From Amyelois transitella (lineage: Eukaryota > Arthropoda > Insecta > Lepidoptera > Pyralidae): DNA of 64,000 nucleotides. The stretch spans positions 8,432,001-8,496,000 of the forward strand of contig NC_083535.1 in the NCBI RefSeq assembly GCF_032362555.1, written 5' to 3'. A program made the position numbers and the translations under genes. Shown here one piece after another: positions 1 through 11,000 of this stretch; position 1 is the stretch's first letter; each line of letters begins with the position of its first letter. The notes under the pieces were generated by a model that saw nothing but the letters and a program-made list of their open reading frames with translations, had not been told where the DNA came from and ran no database searches.

Positions 1-104
1 AGAAAATTTTTATAACTCGATTTACTACAGTTCCCGTAGGATTTGCGGATGAAACCGCGAGAATAGACTAGAAGAAAAGAAAAGAAGAAAACTAAAAAAC
101 TTAC

Positions 105-1799
105 CTCGACACATCTCTTGACACTCCTTCAATGTGCCAAACGAATTTTTATTATAATCGCAATCGCCTAATTTTGCAGATGCGCATACTCGCAATGTGA
201 CGTCAAAGTAATACCTAGGAGAAACAATTCAAGCTATATAGCCTCAGGTTCGATCCCTTTGGTCGCCCAATTTCAATCCAATTTACTTAGATTGGAAATT
301 TTTTTTTTTTCAGTTTATCAGAATAATTCAATTTCTCATCTTGAGACTTGTTTTAATGTTCAAATTCAAAACCAGTTTCAAATATAATTTATTGTAGGTA
401 TGTTTGTCACCTCTTCACAGTTTTGAATTGACCAATTTTGATGAAACTTAGTAGATATTATTTTATGTTTTCCTCCAGATGTTAATTATAAATACACATC
501 CAGAGGGAATTTATTTCGAGTGTCCTCTTTCATGACCAGAAACATTCAGAATAAGTTACATTGTAGATAAATATGAAAAATAAAACTGTAACTTAATACT
601 AAACTTTGAGTCTGCTTATATTATAATTTTCAGGAATGTAGTTAGAAAAGGACACCTACTTCTTTGGTAATATCTAGGGGAAAGGAGAAAGGGCAGTTTT
701 ATTTAGATAGCAATATTGCTTAGCTGAGAGCGTCGATGATCGAATCAGTAAGCTGCCCGGTTAAAATGCGTGATGCACAAATGGGCACAAGTTCAAATCC
801 CACCTCGGCCATTTCATGTTTTCGAAGCTATGTACATTAGTTTATATAGAAAACATCGCGGGGGAAACCTGCAGATACAGGCAACTGGATGTGTAACCAA
901 GGATCGACCAATACGGACTAGGTTTACCTGCAAAGGTTGCGGAGGTCAGATAGTAGTCGCTTCGTGTAAAAACCTGACTCACTCAATCCAGGATCCATGC
1001 TCAAAGGCATATCCCGGGCTCCTCTCCAAAGTGATGAGGATGCAACTGGGACTAAAGCCAGAAGGGAAGAAGGGGAAAAAGAGAAATTTTTCTTTGTAAT
1101 CAAAAAATATGTTAAGTACTACGTAATGAAAAAAATTTAGTAATAAATTCCGATTTCTATGGTCGAAATAATACCTGTACAAGTGTTGTCCCTTTTTTCC
1201 ACAATCGTAGGTATTCGCTTGGAACTTGCACCACACGTCCCAATCCAACGAGTAAATAGGTACTGGAATAATTGATTATGTTCGAAATAATACTTTTTCA
1301 GTTTGACCTAAACCTTGAATTACTACCTAAGCTATAATAATAACTTTTAATAATAATTGTTCTTACATGAAAAAAAAAATCCTGGTACCTTAAAAAAAGA
1401 CTACTCTAAAAGATTTCCGTGGACGTCCAAAGGGGTGGACGGGGTTGTAATGATTTATTGGATATAAAATTTTGCTAACGTAGATAATATTATTATTATT
1501 ATTGGTTATTATATTTACTGGATAATATAATTATTATTATTGGTATTCTTTTCCAATATTTTTTTATATTCGTTAAAGTAGTAATATTAGACTACACAGA
1601 TACTATTAAACAGACATACACAAATGAACTAAATTCATACCGATCTAATAACAGGGAAGATAAAACAAATTTTTGGTCTTAAAAATCTTTTAACTTACGT
1701 ACTTCCTTCAGTAGTTTCATATTGAATTTCTCCTAATAAACGATTAGAAATACACTGTGTTAGAAAAAATACAATTATAGTTAGACTTTCTATGTACAT
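105..1799 (-). CDS. Secreted Kunitz-domain protein 1 (partial, exons 1-3)
   Basis: Exons are 1703-1799, 1175-1262 and 105-214; the last donor (GTAAGT) is in phase 1, so the gene continues past the left edge. Exon 1 encodes a signal peptide starting MYIESLTIIVFFLTQC. Exon 2 encodes C1 and C2 of a Kunitz/BPTI domain (WCKFQANTYDCG), and exon 3 encodes YYFD and C3 to C6. The Cys spacing is 8, 18, 7, 12 and 3; the 18 is longer than the usual 15. Kunitz proteins normally inhibit serine proteases outside the cell; the target here is unknown. Exon phases (1, then 2) match the neighbouring paralogue. Exon 1 has two donors 4 nt apart; only GTACGT keeps the Kunitz frame with exon 2, although GTAAGT is the stronger site. 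Function is inferred from the domain only. Confidence 0.78.
731..1085 (+). mobile_element. tRNA-derived SINE (family T)
   Basis: The head carries RNA polymerase III boxes: a box A-like stretch near 735-760 and a degenerate box B (GTTCAAATCCCACC) near 791. A conserved non-tRNA body follows, ending in a purine-rich AAGAAGGGGAAAAAG tail. The same head recurs at 28812-28985 and, inverted, at 12757-12845. It lies between exons 2 and 3 of the first Kunitz gene. The open frame across it has no coding meaning. Confidence 0.7.
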
Positions 1800-1965
1800 T
1801 TTGGTATCAAGTAACTTTTTAAGTGATTGATCACAATTTTAATTGATTTCCATAATCGTAAAACGCAAATTTAATCTTTGCTGACTAATTTTTTTTTTGT
1901 TACTACTTAGTTTTGATAGTAAGTTTTATGTAGTATTTCTTTTATCTACTTCAAACCCCATCATA

Positions 1966-2130
1966 CATACATAAAATCACACCTCTTTCCCGGAGGGGTA
2001 GGCAGAGACTACATCTTTCCACTTGCCACGATCTCTGCATACCTCTTTCGCTTTATCCACATTCATAACTCTCTTCACGCAAGCTCGGCGGTTTCGAGTA
2101 CTCTTGACCTGACCCTTTACCAAACCCTAT
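1966..2130 (-). mobile_element. 5'-truncated LINE 3' end (family B)
   Basis: On the minus strand this is the last part of a LINE ORF followed by a short 3' end with a TATG-type tail. The intact frame is clearest in the copy at 56971-57150, whose C-terminus reads RDRGKWKEVVSAYPSG. Further copies lie at 21418-21545, 61300-61425 and 61605-61755. It sits just upstream of the first Kunitz gene. Confidence 0.6.
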
Positions 2131-4613
2131 AATCATCATCGTTTTCGTGAATTCCCCTTTACATAGAGGTTAATTTAGAGAAATATGAAACACTGTCCGA
2201 GGATTACGTAAGTTCTAAGCTTCATTTTTAGAATCGGTTTCTTATAGGTACATTAATAATTCAAAAAATAATCAAAGTCCTCATATTTAGAGTAATTAAA
2301 TTAACAATTCTTTTTATTCTACTGGATATTATTATTTTTTGTAAATTCCGATTTTTCCATTGTTACATATTTTATTATGTAAAGTCGAAAAAGAATTACT
2401 ATCTATTATTAATACGCTCTTGGCACGTTAGGTAACCCATCCATAGCATAGATGGATTGGATTATGGATTCCATAACCAATTTTACAGTGTTAGGCGAAG
2501 ACTAAGGGAAGATGACTTTTCTTGTGACTTTATTTCCGTTTTCATTTGGTTTCTTAGAAGAGGTGAATTCAAAATAAACCTACCTATATTAAGGTAGGTA
2601 TAATAATAATTAGTAATTACTCGACATTGTAATTTTTATTGTAATTATACTTTTGAATCTTTTCGAAACTGTTGGTTCTGTCTACCCCGTAAGGATTGAA
2701 AACGTGATATATGCAATAATATATTTAATATTAGATATTATTAAAACACGACATTTTGTATAATGTTCATAATAACCCATTGAATCTGGCGTGCCTGAAC
2801 AGCGTTTTCTATGGGATGCTCCCATTATATTCCATGAGGAGTGCAGTATCAGGAAGGCTAAACATACGTTCCGCATCTTACTGGAGATAGACCTAATAGC
2901 GTCCTCATATCTCTGAAGAGGAGTCCTGGATTTGTCTATGACCATGATACTGTATTTGGAAGGTCGGGTTTCTACACCAAGCGACTCCCGTCCCGTCTGT
3001 TTTTGAAAGAGACTGATCATGATTACACATCCATCTTGATGAGTGTGTATAGACACACATTGGTCATAGGACCAAGAGAAGAGCATCAGTTAGCAAAGCA
3101 ATTTACATAACTTTACAAATGAATCCTGAATTACTCAATCATAATCAAAATGTGCACACCGAGCTGCTCTGCAGAGGGGTTGGACCTGGGCTACACAGAT
3201 TAACGCCAGGAATAAGAAGAAAATCTGTCGTCTGTCAGCGCTAAAAGTAGTAGTTAGATAGATGGGAATCAAATGCGATTTGGCACTTGCATTTGAAGTG
3301 AATTAAACTTTATTTAAAAATTCGATACGGTGTATATTCGACGTTAGGCAAACATGCGGTAGTGCAATCCTGATTGGTCAGGAATCTATTGCGGTTTCCG
3401 CCACACCCGCTGTAAGAGAACCCTCTGCAAGTTCGCGAAGACACATCGTAATACCACCTGTAACGTTACGAAAATAAATTTATAGATAGCACAAAGGGAT
3501 TGCCAGCTTCTGCCCAGGGCATGGATCTCGTAGAGAATTTCAGAAAAAAAGTATTAATCAATATAATATGTAACAATAAAATCTCGGCTAATAAATTTAT
3601 TGATTTTGATAAGTACTTACAGTTACTATGTCAAAATCGGTCAGATTTCTGACTTTCGTATTTGTTAATGGTGAATGAGCAAGGAAATCAGAATAATAGT
3701 TTTGCGTCTACAGAGCACCTATCTTAATCATATTTTATAATCGACTTAACATTTAAGAGAAAAAACACACTTCCACTTAACGTTAAGGTTAATCTAAATA
3801 GTTCTTCAATACTCTCATAAATAAATAATCAATACAAAACAAAGATAACTTTTACCTTGAATAATGGAGGTATTTTTTTCAATCAACAAACTGTACGAAT
3901 GACTTGTGAGTTTTCCAAGATACTGACTAAAATCATAAAATGGGTGTAACAGAAAGTAAATATCTTAACTTACTTTAAACAAATCGAGGAAATCCTGGCA
4001 ATGGGCAGGTCAAGAGTACCCTAAGCCGACGAGCTTGCATGAAGAATGGATGAAGCAAAAATAAATTGCAGTATCTGCCTATACACATGCGAGAAAAAGC
4101 ATGATGCTATATTAGTTATAAGGGCCCGTGCAGAGTGCCGGCGACTTCGTCCGACCTACGTCTGACCGACTCGGACAGACTGCGTTGAACGTGTGTAATT
4201 AAACGGCGCAGTGCAGCGTGCCACCTAGGTCGGACGCAGTCCGTGGCACGCTGCACGGGCCATTACTTACATAGGATGATATTCGTCACATGCCCCAAAA
4301 TCAAACTGTAAACGGCAGGACACATTGTCTGTATAATTATTTCGTAGGGGATGTGAGGCGGCCTCTAAAATTTAAATAATAAGATAAATTGATTAGCAGT
4401 TCATTTATACAGTTTTGTAGGATTACGTGTGATGCACCTACATGAGTAAAACCTACAATAAATTTAATGTATCGCCTCGACTAAAAAAATATCGTACTTA
4501 ATTAATATGAAACAAAATAAAGTAACCGTAAGATACTCGTAAATAGTAAGAGATATGTCCAATATGTCCAGTAGTACGATCACCCACCTTCCAATACAGA
4601 TACAATTTATAAT
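2131..4613. other. Gene-free spacer between the Kunitz genes
   Basis: AT-rich spacer. It holds degraded SINE pieces near 2990-3260 (inverted SINE-T body) and a LINE tail remnant near 3985-4060. A small inverted-repeat element at 4122-4261 is listed separately. The longest frame (2682-3086, minus) shows no recognisable domain and overlaps repeat sequence. No RNA gene seen. Confidence 0.5.
4122..4261. mobile_element. Short inverted-repeat element (MITE-like)
   Basis: A 140-bp GC-rich block in AT-rich DNA. It starts GGGCCCGTGCAG and ends with the near-complement CTGCACGGGCC. The arms stay related for roughly 40 bp and share TCGTCCGACCTA/TAGGTCGGACG. The right half contains a perfect 14-bp hairpin, GTGCAGCGTGCCAC paired with GTGGCACGCTGCAC. 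No coding capacity. No clear target-site duplication, so the superfamily cannot be named. Confidence 0.6.
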
Positions 4614-4619
4614 TTTATT
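4614..4619 (-). terminator. Polyadenylation signal AATAAA for Kunitz gene 2
   Basis: AATAAA on the minus strand lies about 31 nt beyond the stop codon proposed for the last exon of the second Kunitz gene. Its position supports that terminal exon. Confidence 0.45.
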
Positions 4620-4649
4620 AACAGATTCATCTGGTACCCTACTCAGGAA

Positions 4650-6053
4650 TCATTGCCTCTTTCTATTTCTTAGGTGAACTGCAGAGTAAGCGAAACAAAG
4701 GATAAGACAAAAGAAGATAAGACAAAATATATTTTAGCAATACCACCCCAATCAAGTTTTTCTAAAAATACACTGACATTAAAAGCACACAGTTGAGAAT
4801 TTTACATGGGAATATCGAGATATCCACATTGATCCCGAACATCGAGTAAGATCCGCCAATGCGGAGAATTAAGAAGTAGAATTTTTAATATCAAGTTAAA
4901 CGGATCGAAATAAAAGTACCTGATTTTTAAACCTTTATAGGCACAAAAAGGCGGGAGGTAGCCTCCAGGTCCCATTGTATAGAGGTGGACTGGGAATAGG
5001 CATAGATGAGAGAGTTACACGAAAGATGATTCCATTATTCATATCTGTGTCACTTATTTTTTAGTTTCAGTTCCCTGGGTGACAGCGCTTGCCTCTAAAA
5101 TGCTTACCTCTACACGCTTCTTTACAACGACTAAAAGACGCAAAAGCGTTTCGATTTTCATTGCAATCTCCGACTATGGGGGTCACTTTGCAGTCTCCAA
5201 ATTTTATGTCATAATAATACCTGATGAAAAAATATAATTTACTAGGCTAATTTTCAAAACATCCTGCCTTTAGTGGTATCACTATTGGTGGACATGAGGA
5301 TAGCTTGAATGTTTTATTTGATACTAGGCTACTATTGCATAGGCTTCGCTTTAATTATGTTACTCCTGGAGATCCATTTCATATGTGTGAAAAAAACATT
5401 TAAGATCGGTCTAGTAATGTTGAGATTTTTGTTAACTTAAAAATTACATAAATATAAAAATACCTACTAATCGTCTTTCTTTAATATTGGAATGTTTTTA
5501 TTTTTGATTTACCTCTTCATTTCTTTGCATAAGATATCATTTCATCTTCATCTCCTTTTTTAACCCTTTTACACACCAATAGTTTCTTAATTAGGTTGTT
5601 TCATGCATATTAGAAATAAGGAACTATGTAATTAAAGAGGAAAATCTGAAATGGAGACGAGAAAGATGTCAGCTTACCAGTTACTGTGTAGGATCCCTTT
5701 CTCACCACAATCATACTCATTTGGCTGAAACCTACACCATTCCTCATAACCCAACTTTTGTATATCCACTGAAAACATAAGTTAGGAGTTATACATACAT
5801 AAATACAAAAAAAAAAACAGAACCATAGTCGCAAGTCTTATGAGACTATTATATATTTCAGTTCTTTATACTCGTATTTTAGGCCAAAAGGGGCTCAATA
5901 ATACACTTCAAACTAATTTATAATTAAATTGTTACTCTAAGCTTTGAACTCACTTGGTTCAGTTGTCGCTTCTTCCTTGGGTTCTCCTAACAAACGACTG
6001 AAAATAGTCCTCGTATGAAACATGAATACAATAAATATACTTTCTATGTACAT
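4650..6053 (-). CDS. Secreted Kunitz-domain protein 2
   Basis: Exons are 5954-6053, 5678-5768, 5108-5220 and a proposed last exon 4650-4678. Lengths sum to 333 nt, a 110-residue protein, and all phases agree. Exon 1 starts MYIESIFIVFMF, a signal peptide close to that of the neighbouring gene. Exon 2 gives EEWCRFQPNEYDCG (C1, C2). Exon 3 gives YYYD and C3 to C6, with Cys spacing 8 between C3 and C4, then 12 and 3. The last exon adds VHLRNRKRQ, a basic tail, and rests on a good acceptor (CTCTGCAG), correct phase and a following AATAAA. The product is probably an extracellular protease-inhibitor-like protein. It is a tandem paralogue of the gene at 105-1799, well diverged. The tail exon is the least certain part. 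Confidence 0.72.
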
Positions 6054-6792
6054 TTTGCTACGCAGTAACAATCAAAGTGCGCGATCAGTTTCATTGCAAT
6101 AATCGTAAAATCTTTGGTTATAATCACAACAGGAAATCATTTTTGGACAAAAACATTAACAATATTAACTCTGACAATCTACGTCCTCCCTACAGTTACA
6201 CAATAATGGTGATCATACTCAAACAATATTCAGGTTCTCAGCCAGGTTAGGATCCTCCGGGAACTCAAATGAACTAATGGGATAGATCGTATTAATTGAC
6301 TTTCGTTCCTTTAATGTTACTTCGGTCTAAATTTATGTCATCCTTACAATAAGATCACTCCTTCATTTATTTTTGATGGACGAGTAACAACCATGATCCA
6401 GGCTGAGCTTGGCTGCTGCTTTTGACAGGATCACAGAAATAGACAGTACACACTTATAGCACTTACAAAATAAGTAATACATATATCAGACTCTCTTGGG
6501 ATGATCCAACTCGGAGAAGCTCCAAAATTACTGTTTTACATACAGGTTTTAAATACAAAAAGATAATATGTTAAATAAAATGTTACGAATACGATTATTT
6601 ATAAGAAGGACTACTTTTTATTGACAATTAAATTAATTAAAATTTATACTAATCAGATAAAAAAATATTTAAAAAAATCTATAGTGTTTACTCAAATAAA
6701 TTTTACACAAATTGAATTTTTTAAACAAATTGACAACTCCATATTACAATAATAATTAAGTATCAGACAATAAGACTCTCGTCGTTTCTATT
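6054..6792. other. Spacer, no feature seen
   Basis: AT-rich sequence between the second Kunitz gene's start codon and the stop of the ATP synthase b gene. It holds the upstream region of the Kunitz gene and the 3' flank of the ATP synthase gene. A minus-strand AATAAA (TTTATT near 6616) may end the ATP synthase transcript. No repeat was recognised. Confidence 0.4.
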
Positions 6793-7575
6793 CTATTTAT
6801 TAGCCTGGCTCGCTGCGGTAGCTAAATCTTGAATAGCTCTATCTAAAGCCTGTTTCTCAAACTCTGGTGTTATAGACTTTTGTACATTTTCTAGTATCCA
6901 CCCAATCATCCATTTTTGATGTATTCGGGCTTCCGATTGGTATCTCTTTAAATGATAGTCCATACGCCCTCTTACCATTTTATAAACGTGCATCATTCTC
7001 TCCCTATAAATAGCTTCTAATTGCATCGCAATGTTTTCCTTCTTAGCATCCATCAGAAGCTTTTGCCCTTCTGCTCTCCATTGGGCATCTTTTGCAGATT
7101 TAATTGTTTGTTCATGATAATCCTTTTCGAGTTTTCTACCGCTTTCCAGCTCATTTACTCTATCGTCGACTTCTTTGTCCAAAGTGGCTGCTATGGCTGG
7201 CCCTAAATTTTTATGTACTAGAGCTATAACTATAAATATAGATAAACCGAGGTAATACTCATGCTCCATGACATAAATTTCCTTGCTAAGGCAATAATTA
7301 GCAACAGCCAAGCCAAAAACATACGGCCCAGAAACTCCAGTCTTCGAATGAAAAAATTGGAACCATTCTTCGGGGATGAATGCTAAACGTACTTTACCCG
7401 ATGTGAGACGTCGTTTTAATCCCCCTCCTTTGGAACCCCCTGCCGAGGGGCTTCCTTTGGACCCACCTTTGCCTACAGGGCACACAGGAGAGTGTTTGGC
7501 GTAGATTGCTGTTGGTACATACAGTGTTCGTGCCGGCGGGCGGGCTAACGAACCTATTAATTGGTGCGCAAACAT
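6793..7575 (-). CDS. ATPsynB: ATP synthase F0 subunit b, mitochondrial
   Basis: A 260-residue uninterrupted frame from the ATG at 7573-7575. This subunit is the peripheral stalk of mitochondrial F1F0 ATP synthase in the inner membrane and keeps the F1 head from turning. Residues 1 to about 30 look like a mitochondrial presequence (MFAHQLIGSLARPPARTL). The family hallmark GKVRLAFIPEEWFQFF follows, then a hydrophobic hairpin around SKEIYVMEHEYYLGLSIFIV, then a long charged helix. Between presequence and core is a Gly/Ser/Lys-rich insert with GGSKG repeats, unusual for the family. The lack of introns allows a retrocopy or testis-type paralogue, but no poly-A tract or target duplication is visible. 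The last two codons plus stop read AATAAATAG. Frame and motifs are intact, so it is probably functional. Confidence 0.9.
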   Translation of the reverse strand: MFAHQLIGSLARPPARTLYVPTAIYAKHSPVCPVGKGGSKGSPSAGGSKGGGLKRRLTSGKVRLAFIPEEWFQFFHSKTGVSGPYVFGLAVANYCLSKEIYVMEHEYYLGLSIFIVIALVHKNLGPAIAATLDKEVDDRVNELESGRKLEKDYHEQTIKSAKDAQWRAEGQKLLMDAKKENIAMQLEAIYRERMMHVYKMVRGRMDYHLKRYQSEARIHQKWMIGWILENVQKSITPEFEKQALDRAIQDLATAASQANK

Positions 7576-7970
7576 GTTTCTGAAGTCGTACAAAGTTAGA
7601 GAACACTTTAATTTTTGGTGAACATAAGTTGACGAAAATAATTATTGTCACAAATTTAGATCATGTCGTATTACATCAATCAATGACAATTTTTATTTGA
7701 CATATAGATCAAAATTGTAGTAAAACTACCTCCTTTGATAAAACCCAAAGGCATTAAACCTCAAAACATAATAACCGACAATAAAACACTTAGGGGAGAT
7801 CGTTTATATTTATTGTCGATACTCAAAGGTACTTTTCCAAAACTACCTCTGCAAAACTTGGAGATCTTTTGTGATACATATACCCAAGCCATTTATCTAC
7901 CAGATTTTTTTTGAGTAAATACCCTTTACCTAGTAAAGTAATCAAAAGAAAAACACAATATTTCTTAAAA
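7576..7970. other. Spacer between ATP synthase b and IDGF
   Basis: About 400 bp of AT-rich sequence holding the ATP synthase upstream region and the IDGF 3' flank. The host genes on each side are both on the minus strand. No further gene, RNA or repeat recognised. Confidence 0.4.
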
Positions 7971-7983
7971 TTTATTATTTATT
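7971..7983 (-). terminator. Polyadenylation signals for IDGF
   Basis: Two near-consecutive AATAAA hexamers on the minus strand (TTTATTATTTATT on plus), about 95-107 nt beyond the IDGF stop codon. Good position for the 3' end of that transcript. Confidence 0.55.
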
Positions 7984-8077
7984 ACAGTTCCTTATACAAT
8001 TCCTATTTTTAATTTCAGTAAATGGCAAAGTTTGATTAGTAACTTGTACTTTAATATATGTTACATAAGAATACGAT

Positions 8078-11000
8078 TTACAGCCTGTATTTGGCAGCAC
8101 GGAGTATGGGGTACTTCTCTCCATTGCAGAGACCCCGGAAGTCGTCCATTGATAAATCTACTATAGATACACCTCCAAGTTTCTTTGTCCTGTGAAATTA
8201 TAACACGATATTGAATATTGACAAAACCTTTTGAATTAAGGAGAGGAGACTGAGGTAACCATCTAAAGAGAACTGGTAGGTAATAAAGAAAGAGTTAACG
8301 GAGCAAGGATTAGGCGCGAGGTGCGTAACTTTCTAAGATTCGGGTTGTATACATAGCCAGAAGGTACATCATCTCAATTTTTGTCCAAAGATTCGACTGG
8401 AAGACTATGTAATATGGCATTAAGCCAGTCTGTAGAAATAAACAAAAATTATACTTAGGGCCAAAGGTTAATGGCGAGGTATTGTACCTTGCGGACAAAA
8501 TTGGTCAACAGCAAAATCTATTTTAGTAGATACGTAGGTAGTTCCCTAAAAAGTACCGGAACTATTCTATCTTGAATGAAGTGGGGCCTCACAATATACA
8601 CCCAAACAGGTTTATTCATTCGTGAATTTTATTATCAATGAGAAAAGGTTTTCCGTGATGGACCTCAAGGCCTTACCTTACATAGAAAATATATTTATAT
8701 GAGGATAAGTATATACTTTTGATGAAAAGGAAATGATTTTATGTACAGAAATAATAGTACAATACAATAAAAATGTACCTAACATTTATTTATCTGAGGC
8801 TAAACTCCAACCAAATTTTTAATGAAAAACAAGACAAGACGGACCTCTGACGTTTACCACATGGTATACCTCCCAAGTGACGGACCATTTAGAAAAGAAC
8901 CACTCCATATCTCTCCCATGGGTGTCGTAAAAGGCGATGGGCTAGCAACCTGTTACTATTTAAATAAATCTCAATTCCATCACAAATCAAACTAAACGTG
9001 GCCTTTAAGTCTTTTCAAGAGAGTTGGCTCTGCCTAGCCCGCAAGGGATATAGAACTACAACATAAATTTTTATTCTACACAGTATGTTTGGATAGTGTA
9101 TAAAAACAACTAACTTAAAGTTATTTTTTTTACACTCCCATACAAATTGGATGATGAGCTGATCAGTTACCAAAATTTTTCGTTTTTAGCTACTGTTATG
9201 ATTTTATGAAAACCCACTTAGTTTAATCATCGACATTTTTCCACGACGTACCTATATTCAATCATTCAGGAAATGCTTAGAGTCATGTGGAGACGTTTTC
9301 ATTTTTATTAATCAACAAATTGGGGGCATTTCTTTGAACATGACATAAAGGACAACTTACTTGACGTAGTTGGCCTTCTTGCCAGCTGTGTCGGGATCTT
9401 CGTAGCTCACCCAGAGACCGCCTTCTCCACTGTCGTCAGGGAGGCGGAAAGCGTATGTTCCTGTAAATTATTCTATTCAGAATAACATGTAACTCGTCTG
9501 TAACACTTTATAGTAATTAAAATTCTTTTATTTTCGTCACGAAATAAAAAAGGACTCCGATGAAAGTTAAAAGAATAAAATAAACAATTGTGCAGTTAGC
9601 TTGTATTAAGGCAGTAAATGAAGTCCGCTCCGCAAAATAGAAAAAAATAACCTTTATAGAAATTATTAGCATATCTCAAGAACAAAACAGAAGGGAAGGC
9701 GAAACGTTTTGTTTTGTTAAAAATACGAGTTATTCTGTCACTACAGTGTTAAATTTTATTTCTATAAATTAAACACAAATCATTCATGGCTTACGGAATT
9801 TCATTAGGTGTAACTATTGATTGTTTATTAGTAAGCAAAAGCCAAAGCCTTTAAATGGTACCAACCGAATGGATTAGTCAAATCGGCGTCCTTAGTTAAT
9901 GGCCTTTCTTTATTTTTCTGTTTTTTCTCTGAAAAGTAAACAATGGCGTTGATTTTTTCAAATCAACGTAACGGTGCAATTTTAAGGCCCTTTAATTTTT
10001 ACAAGCACAAAGCCCAGTCAGATTTTTTACACAAAGATTAAAATATTATACTTCCACGAATAATACCAAAGGCAAGAACTACAAGGTTCCACTATTATTT
10101 TACTATAAACGGTTGTCTATAGTAAAAAACCAAGTATAACCAAACTTCGCAAATTATGAGTAACCGTCATTAGGAAAATTTTGTATACCTAGTTCACCAC
10201 CAACATAGTCAAATATACTTCACCATCAACGATCAAGACTGTCAATTCTTACCGAAACGTTCACTTGGGTCGTTGACCTTTCTCAGATGTGGCCTCATGC
10301 CCTTCTGGTGATTAGGGTTGATGAGCTTGGCGCAGACTTCTGGGTAACTGAGGAGACCTTCAGTCTTAGTGTAAGGACCTATTGAAAAATACTGTCTATC
10401 AATAACATAGAATCAACTTAAAATTAATAACTTGTACAATAATTAATAGTAAACTCTGACAGAATAGGAAACACTGAAAAAAGCTAACTCATTAATAACG
10501 GGGTAACCTAGTAGCCAACCTACTCAAAAAGATTCAAACGCCACATTCAGTTCAGTAGGACTCAGACTATAATTGTATTGAAATAACGTCATAAAATGGT
10601 ATGGATGTATATTAAGTTACAATATTACCTGCTTCTCCAGGGCCATCGGCGTGTAGTGGGGGCACTCCAGCGATCTCACTGTCTGAGTCCAACTTCCACG
10701 TGCGACCGATGGTGGAAATACCAACAATGATTTTACCACTAGGAGCACCGCTTTGCAGGCTAAAAATTTATTAAACTTTAGTAAAGAAACGGAATTTTAA
10801 AATAAATATGCATTAAGCAAAAAAATGGCATAATTGTGATTGAAACTATCGAAATGGGGTTTTTTAATATTCATAGATATCTACAGTAATTGGTAACATT
10901 GTGTGGAATTTTTGTGGAATAAAATAGGTACATATCTGCTTGATCAAATTAAAAAAGTGGTCATTTAGACATGCAAACATAATATATATCTAAATGATAT

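Noticed and set aside
2682-3086. 134-codon minus-strand frame
   Set aside because: Overlaps degraded SINE sequence, has no recognisable domain and no supporting splice or polyadenylation context.
6600-6792. Retrocopy hallmarks (poly-A tract, direct repeats) behind the ATP synthase b gene
   Set aside because: Looked for and not found, so retro-origin stays an inference from the lack of introns.
7021-7651. Other frames over the ATP synthase b gene
   Set aside because: Antisense or shifted shadows of the clear subunit b frame; the 266-codon version starts at a TTG upstream of the real ATG.
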